Below are positions 57,945 through 64,000 of a DNA stretch of 64,000 bases, piece by piece. Below the pieces are notes generated by a model. That model was not told the DNA's origin. It saw only the letters and a list, made by a program, of their open reading frames with translations, and searched no databases. Within the stretch, counting starts at the first letter, position 1, and every line of letters starts with the position of its first letter. Position numbers and translations under genes: made by a program. Source of the stretch: Apoderus coryli (Eukaryota > Arthropoda > Insecta > Coleoptera > Attelabidae); NCBI GenBank assembly GCA_911728435.2, contig OU452208.1, positions 9,610,001 through 9,674,000 of the forward strand, in the 5' to 3' direction.

Positions 57945-59225
57945 TTTTTATTATTTTATTTATTTATTTCCATAAATTACATAATATAACAAAATTATTA
58001 ACTTACTCTAATGATTTCTAAATAAATAAATAATAGGGAGGGAGAATGGTGCCTGCAGGATGTAAAAACTTTGCGAAGTTTGTCCACCTCCTACAGACAC
58101 TCTAAAAACTCTCAAGGCACTTTTTAATTACTTCAACTTATAAACTTGGTAATATTTTCAAAATTAGTAACAACAATTTAAATTATAATTGTAACGAAAA
58201 TTACTATTCAAAGATAAACAGTAAATATTAAAACATAATGTAACCAAACTGTATATAATGATGATACAGGGAAACAGACACAGAAGCAGCTTCAACTCAT
58301 AAACTCAATGTTTTGACCCCTCAACCAACTTGAAAGTTTTGATTTAAGATTTTTTAAATTCGCTATATTTTTCAATTCCACTGGCATTTGATTAAATACC
58401 CTATGACCAATAAAGGTAAATGACCTCAGCCCGATTGTTTTTTTACATGCAGGTTCCCGTATAATCTATTTTTTCTTATCACGAGTTAAGTCTGGCGTCC
58501 CTAAAAATTTCTTCGAGGTATTAAGTTGGAGAACAGCACTCTTATAAAACAACTGTCTTATGCTCAACACATCAGCTAGTTTAAACAAATTTTCTGTCGG
58601 GAATTGAATATATAAATCAAAGATTATTTTTAATATTCTTTTTTGTACGATTACCAAAGGTTCTAGATTGGCTCTATATGCTCCACCCGAACCCACAATT
58701 CCATAGGATAATAGGGACTGTACTAAACTATAATACAGAGAGAGATTTTCTTTTGCTGTTAAATTTTTTTTGTATTTTTAAAGATGTACAAAAACGAACG
58801 AATCTTTTTGACCAGAGCTTGAACATGGATATCCCATCTTAGATGCCGATCGAGTATAATACCGGGATACTTAACATGATCAGCCCTGCTCACATCAAAA
58901 CTCACCTCTCTCTGCATTAGATTAATGGTGATCTTATTTGTTTCGGTTTGCGTAGCTACACTATTGGCAAAGGGAACATTAACAGTTTTTTGGAAGTTGA
59001 TCGTTAAGAGGTATTTATCAAACCATTGCACTATTATCTGAAGCCCCATCTTTACCTTCTCTTCCACTTCTTGCCATGATCCTCCTTCCACGAAAAATAC
59101 GGTGTCATCTGCGAATGACACTAAACTTCCCGGCAGATCAAGAGTCACCAAGTCATTTACATATATATAAAAAAAACCGTACCTACACTTAATCTTCTTG
59201 GCAGAGCCTTGAGGAAGCAAATAAA
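57945..59225 (-). pseudogene. LINE RT relic with 3' UTR
   Basis: Minus strand: LPQGSAKKIK (decayed VPQGSxLGP), FFYIYVNDLVTLDLPGS, catalytic SFADDTVFF, QWFDKYLLTINFQKTV and the LDRHLRWDIHVQAL block (58759-59220), then VIVQKRILKIIFDL (58466-58696). The 3' UTR extends to about 57945 with TTTA repeats. It shares wording with the relic at 3298-4252 and is probably the same LINE clade. 5'-truncated and frameshifted. Confidence 0.82.
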
Positions 59226-59229
59226 AGTT

Positions 59230-60155
59230 TGTGAAACGATGTCAATTTAAAACAAAGCACGATCCATAAACACATAAAAACTTTTCAACAATTTAAACTT
59301 AACCCCGTATCAGTTTTTTGCTTTAAATACCACTCTAAATTTATTAGTCAAACTCGAGTTTCTGATTACCGCATGATGTGGTAAATAAAAACTAGCACAT
59401 GGTATTTTAGGATTAGAATCGTTAATACTTGCTATATGACCCATCATGTATGAAACTCATTCGTAAATTTTATGTACTGATTTTTCAATTTCAATTTTTT
59501 ATTTAACTTTCGCTTAAGTGAGTAAAAACGACTCAAAGCAATATCTATACCACAGTAATAGAAAGAAATGTAGTACAGACATGTTTCTCTGATGATAAGT
59601 GCGTTGAATAAAGTTTATAAATATGGTTTGATAAAAAGACTAAAGTAGTGAATTGTTGTAAATTATGTATAACCTATTTTAACCGAGCAGATGATTTGGC
59701 TGTAGACCAAACTTAAGGCAGCCCTAACTCTAACGCATATTGTAAATCCAAGGAAGTCACAGCAACATGTAAACGACAAGCAAGTTTATATATGTTATGT
59801 TATATTATAACTTTTCATATAACCCTGTTAATTATGAAACTGTATCAATAAATTTTATGGAACATCCTGTAATGAATCATTGCGAATTCATTATTATTTG
59901 TATAGCAATTAAAGAAATAATTGTGCTCCTTTAATTTAAACACACGTAGCAATTTTTGAATTTGATATGTTTAAGTACTTACTTATTCAATTTGTTTATA
60001 TATTTTGATAAACAAAATACTCGACAAAATTTTAAAGAATGCTAAGTACCTATCAAATAAAGAATTATTTAATAACTAGTACTTGATTACTTTACAGTTT
60101 ATGACAAAATACGTTTATAATAAAAGCAATTCGTACCTAGGTATCTGTGATTTTT
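59230..60155. other. no gene; upstream region of GH1 gene 3
   Basis: AT-rich. A TTTATAATAAAAG string (about 60114) could serve as the TATA element of gene 3. Nothing else recognised. Confidence 0.4.
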
Positions 60156-60161
60156 TTAAAT

Positions 60162-63100
60162 ATGATTAAAAGCAAAAAACTCAATTTATTTTTATTGTTT
60201 ATTATGGTTCAGTTTTCAAGGTTTGTATTATATTTGTGTGTGATTTTTTTGCTTTAATTTATTGATTATGTGAGACCGCGTTCAGTACCTTAAAAGGGAA
60301 ACTAAACGGTATATTTATTGGATCACCCGTATGTCTGCCACCGATTATTCCCTCGGAAACTTTTCCTATAATAATTATTATAAAAATAACATACTTAAGT
60401 AAAGAATTCATTCCAAATTCTATTTATTAAATTTTTTTATAGAATAATATCATCCCGGAGAAACAATAACCGACAAACAAAAAATACTTCGTCCCAATGT
60501 TAATTCATAAAATCCATTAAAAATGTTATTTAATTTTATAAGCCATTTTTGTAAATTAAAACAACGTTTTGGCAACGTAAAACTGTTGCCTTCCTCAAGT
60601 TATAATACTAAAATGAAATGTTTGTTTTTTCTTTGGGTTTAAGGTTCTAGAAAACAACTTTTTTTAATTTTTAGCGAAATTCACATTTCGCGTGTCTAAT
60701 TTTATTACCAAATTTACATTTCGACGATGGTTTATCGTCTTCTTCAGGTTATTCTAGAAATTACAAACATGATTTGCCTATTTCGCTTTTGTCTTTTACA
60801 GTTTGTTATTAAAATTTAGAATATCAAATAAACATTCTCAAAATTACACCGTATAAACTATTTTTTTTACATAAAAATACATCTATTTCGCATAACATTA
60901 CACTTTATTTGTAATTTCTAGAATGACCCGAAGAAGACGATAAACCATCGTGGAAACGTCGTCAAATTTCGTAATAAAATTAGGCAAGCGAAATGTAAAT
61001 GCCGCTAAAAATTAAAATAAGTTGTTTTCGAGAACCTTAAACCCAAAGAAAAAACAAGATAAGAAAAATGATTCAAGAACAAAAAAAAAATCAAAATTAA
61101 AATAAAACAATTTACACAATGAACAGGCAGATACAAACGAATTAGATAAAAGTTTCATGACATTTTTACAGATTCAGTAAATTAACATTAATTGTATAAA
61201 ATTTGAATCTAACTATGTTTCTTCTTCCTATTGACCTCTAACTGAATTCAGGGAAGAAATATACGAATATAGCGTTACCCTGTAAACCAGTTGCACACGG
61301 ACGTTTCGTGTTAAGATTTAGAACATCATCATATTTTTTAATTGTTCATTATTAATTCTATCAAAACATTTCTTCAAATCGTTCTCTTTGATTAACATTT
61401 TTATTCTATGTCGTTTTTCAATAACGGTTTTAATGTTTACCTAATGCAAAATTTGATGTGCTCAATGCTCAATTAAACGATTGAAACCTGTGTAAATACA
61501 GGTCTTTAAATACTATTTTACTTTTTGAGTTTGAGTTAAACTATAATAAAATTGTCCGTATTTGCAAACGTGCATCAAATTCACAAAAGAAAATCTTTGG
61601 TGGCGTAATAAAACCTTATTATGTTCGTGACTATACAAGAATTACTGGTAAGATATCAACTCATTACATAATCGGTTCCAGACTGAAGTGTCAGACAACT
61701 AGTTCCAAACCATTTCCGGAAAATTTCATTTTTGGCGCTGGAGGGGCGTCCTACCAAATAGAAGGCGCAGTTAATGAAGATGGCAGGTAACGTATCAAGT
61801 TATTCAAATTAATTCGTCAGTAGTAATTTTGAGTTATTAGTAAAATTTTACTTTTAGTAAAATAAATATAGAAATTACCAAATCTACGTCAAGATCTGAT
61901 GGCATTCCTTATTTTTGTTTTGTAAAGGACACGATCTCAATTCTTGCTACACCCCTTAAAACAATGTTCAATTTAATGTGTAAACACCAGAATTTTCCGT
62001 CTGCATGGAAGTACGTAATAGAATGTCCTATATTTAAAAATGAGGATCGCTGTTGTATAAAAAATGATCAGCCGATATCCATTGTATCAAATTTTTATTT
62101 GAGATCATTTTGCATGAAAGAATTTTAAGAAAGATGGGTGCCCAACTGGTACCATATCAGCATGGTTTTATAACTTTATCCAATGATCGTCAATATTTAT
62201 TCGATAACTTAGACAATCGTGGTTAGCTGGATACGATTTATACTGATTTCGCGAAGGCGTTCGATAGAATAGACCATTCAATTTTAATATCAAGGCTTCA
62301 CACTTTCGATTTGAATGAACTTATTAACTTAATTAATTAACTAATTTGTTTCATACGGTGGATTTAAGGCATCGCAATATTCTGTAACTTCAGGGGTGTC
62401 GCAAGGTTCCAACTTGGGTCCCTTATTAATTTTACTCTTTATTAATAATCTAGGAACTACAATTGTTTCTCACAGGCTGATTTGCGCGGATGATTTAAAG
62501 ATCTTTACCAGCGTAACGCGAGTAGAAGGCTGCTCTTTTCTTCAAAGAGACTTGAACAGGATAAAGATGTGGTGTGGTAATAACAAGATAGCGTAAATCC
62601 TGATAAGTATTGTAAAGTAATGACATTTTCACGACAGCTGTCCCAGATCAATTTAAATTATACCATTGGGGACACTATTTTGAGTAGGTTTGTAACGAGA
62701 ACAAGGCAAAACAACTACTACACTGGCGAATTCCATGACAGGCATTGAATAACAAGCACAAGTCTGGCTTGTTCTATAAATTTATACATAACAATATCGA
62801 CCACGGTGACAAAATGGTCTCATATCGAAAAATAAATCCACTTTTTTCTTTATTTTTATACATATAACAAAGGTTGGTTGCAGCAGATTTTTTATGCCAA
62901 CTTAATGCTTAATTTGTTGCTCAGGTTTAGCCTTGAACTATCATTTCTGTAAGTACCTAATACTCCTAATGAAGTCGATTATTTAGCTGGATGAGTTGTT
63001 GATGGTAGTAGTTTTATCTTTCTTTCTTTTAGACTCGCTAGTAGAAGGGTTCTTACTTCACCAAATATTGCGAATTTAGTTCTAGCTCCGCTGGGCAAGA

Positions 63101-63892
63101 ACATACATTGTACATGTTCTGGCCTCTCATCATCCTCCAGTCACAATCGGCAGTGATTTACTATTTCTGTTGTATTAAAATATGTCCATTTGTTTTATGT
63201 TAGAGGTGAAAGCGTTTGGGACTATTCACTACATGAAGGTGGACAAGTAACAGCTGATGGAAACAACGCGGACATTGCTTGTGATTCTTATCACAAATAT
63301 TTAGAAGATGTACAAAATCTAAAAGAACTTGGAGTAGATTTTTACAGACTCTCTTTATCCTGGCCAAGGATTTTGCCTAATGGAACTATCAACAACATCA
63401 ACCGGAAAGGAGTTGACTATTACTTAAATCTACTAGAGGTAAATCTATCTATATCTTAACCTTTAGGCCCTCCGCACATTAAGCGACTAACAAAAAACTA
63501 AACTAATTAGAAACTTAAAGGACAAACTCATAATAATGTAGTTAATATACTTTAGGCACTAAAAGCAAACAACATCCAAGCTATGGTAACTTTATATCAT
63601 TGGGATCTACCCATTCATCTACAAAACCTTGGGGGTTGGACTAACCCAATTATGGTTGACTACTTCGAAGATTACGCACGGTTAGCCTATACATTGTTTG
63701 GCGACTATGTGAAATATTGGGCGACCATAAATGAACCTGGTACCCAATGCAATTTGGGTTATGTGTCTGGTAGTCATGCACCGAATCTCGTAAATCCAGC
63801 AGAGGGAATGTATTTGTGTGCTTACATATTTATTAAAGCTCATGCAAGAGCATACAGAGTTTACGAAAAGGAATTTAAACCCTATCAGAATG
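60162..63892 (+). CDS. GH1 beta-glucosidase/myrosinase-type glycosidase, gene 3 (first four exons; 3' end outside window)
   Basis: Exons: 60162-60220, 61682-61786, 63204-63438, 63556-63892. Introns sit at the same positions and phases (2,2,0,1) as in genes 1 and 2. Exon lengths 105, 235 and 337 are identical; only exon 1 is one codon longer. Signal peptide: MIKSKKLNLFLLFIMVQF. GH1 landmarks: FGAGGASYQIEGA, SWPRILPNG, YHWDLPIHLQ and acid/base Glu193 in TINEP. The nucleophile exon lies beyond the right edge. It is clearly more diverged than genes 1 and 2 are from each other, so the duplication is older. Introns 1 (1461 bp) and 2 (1417 bp) are swollen by an inverted repeat and a LINE relic. No defect is seen in the visible part. 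Confidence 0.9.
60560..60606 (-). ncRNA. degenerate hammerhead-like motif
   Basis: Minus strand: AAC, TTGAGGA (C3 changed to T), stem II GGCAAC..GTTGCC with loop AGTTTTAC, AAAA in place of GAAA, C, GTT, GTT. The two core changes would abolish activity, but the layout is that of the other motifs. Confidence 0.35.
60710..60752 (-). ncRNA. hammerhead-like motif, left arm
   Basis: Minus strand: CTGAAGA (60741-60747), stem II GACGAT/ATCGTC with loop AAACC, GAAA, then TGTA. The core CUGANGA..GAAA is intact. The cleavage triplet would be GUA. Stem I is weak. Confidence 0.5.
60923..60965 (+). ncRNA. hammerhead-like motif, right arm
   Basis: TGAC, CCGAAGA (U4 changed to C), stem II ACGAT/ATCGT with loop AAACC, GAAA, C, GTC, GTCA. 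TGAC pairs with GTCA as stem I around the GUC triplet. One core change, so activity is doubtful. Confidence 0.45.
61885..62620 (+). pseudogene. LINE RT relic in intron 2 of GH1 gene 3
   Basis: SRSDGIPYFFVKDTISILAT, PLKTMFNLM then FPSAWKYVIECPIFKNED (start of the RT), followed by YTDFAKAFDRIDHSIL, SQGSNLGPLLILLFINN and ICADDLKIFTS (62396-62596; FADD changed to CADD). Several stops and frameshifts. It is in the same orientation as the host gene. Confidence 0.8.
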
Positions 63893-64000
63893 GTAAGTTG
63901 GTAGTTTTAAGAGAAGAAATAAAATTTAGCCACCGAACATATAAGTAACCGGATAGAAGGATAGGAGATTGGCGCGGCCTTTTAGTTCCGTGCGATCAAA

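Larger units (their letters stand above)
60622..61055. mobile_element. inverted-repeat element with paired hammerhead-like motifs, in intron 1 of GH1 gene 3
   Basis: The left arm 60622-60764 and right arm 60911-61055 are complementary over ~140 bases with scattered mismatches, separated by 146 bases without coding content. Each arm holds a hammerhead-like motif, reading outward on opposite strands. It resembles a solo pair of inverted terminal repeats from a Penelope-like element. No PLE protein sequence is present. Confidence 0.6.

Noticed and set aside
1..64000. CRISPR arrays, bacterial operons or prophage
   Set aside because: None seen. Spliced genes and the transposon set show a eukaryotic nuclear genome.

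Overview
The window is AT-rich nuclear DNA of an insect, most likely a beetle. The evidence is intron-containing, signal-peptide-bearing family 1 glycoside hydrolase genes with short GT-AG introns; mariner, Tc1-like and DD41D transposons; jockey-like and RTE-like LINEs; a Penelope-like retroelement; a tRNA-derived SINE; and a nuclear copy of mitochondrial cox3 that keeps the mitochondrial TGA=Trp code. The order Coleoptera is inferred from the style of the glycosidase cluster and is not proven.

Only one group of host genes is clear: three GH1 (beta-glucosidase/myrosinase-type) genes in tandem on the + strand. Gene 1 (39358-43438, 10 exons, 499 aa) and gene 2 (51025-54788, 10 exons, 497 aa) look intact and are close paralogues. 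Gene 3 (60162 to beyond 63892, first four exons) is more divergent and runs off the right end. All share intron positions and phases, an N-terminal secretion signal and the acid/base NEP motif; genes 1 and 2 also show the nucleophile TENG motif. They probably encode secreted or luminal glycosidases for plant glucosides; the substrate cannot be read from the sequence.

Positions 1-39000 are a graveyard of mobile elements. In order: the C-terminal half of a pogo/Tigger-like transposase with a PHD-like zinc finger (3-1538); LINE relics (3298, 7703, 12830, 17030, 22890, 26940, 34873); an unusual hairpin-bearing TIR element (4303-4972); mariner and Tc1 relics (11350, 13992, 15760, 18475, 21960, 32968); the cox3 NUMT (16437-16700); a 5'-truncated Penelope-like element with a GIY-YIG endonuclease and a hammerhead-ribozyme-like motif (19111-20579); an apparently recent DD41D transposon with identical 340-bp TIRs and an open transposase (29572-31659); and a mariner whose 5' half has been replaced by an inverted copy of its 3' end (36268-37194).

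The spaces between and after the GH1 genes hold more of the same: a second copy of a recently active LINE (46460-48110, matching the copy at 25607-26660), a THAP-domain pseudogene (45152-45830), a second hairpin-bearing TIR element (49838-50403) and LINE relics. Intron 1 of GH1 gene 3 carries a 140-bp-arm inverted repeat with paired hammerhead-like motifs.

The most promising material for follow-up is the set of hammerhead-like motifs, the two hairpin-plus-TIR elements that share an architecture and a terminal motif, the young DD41D element, and the local divergence of one exon between otherwise near-identical GH1 paralogues.
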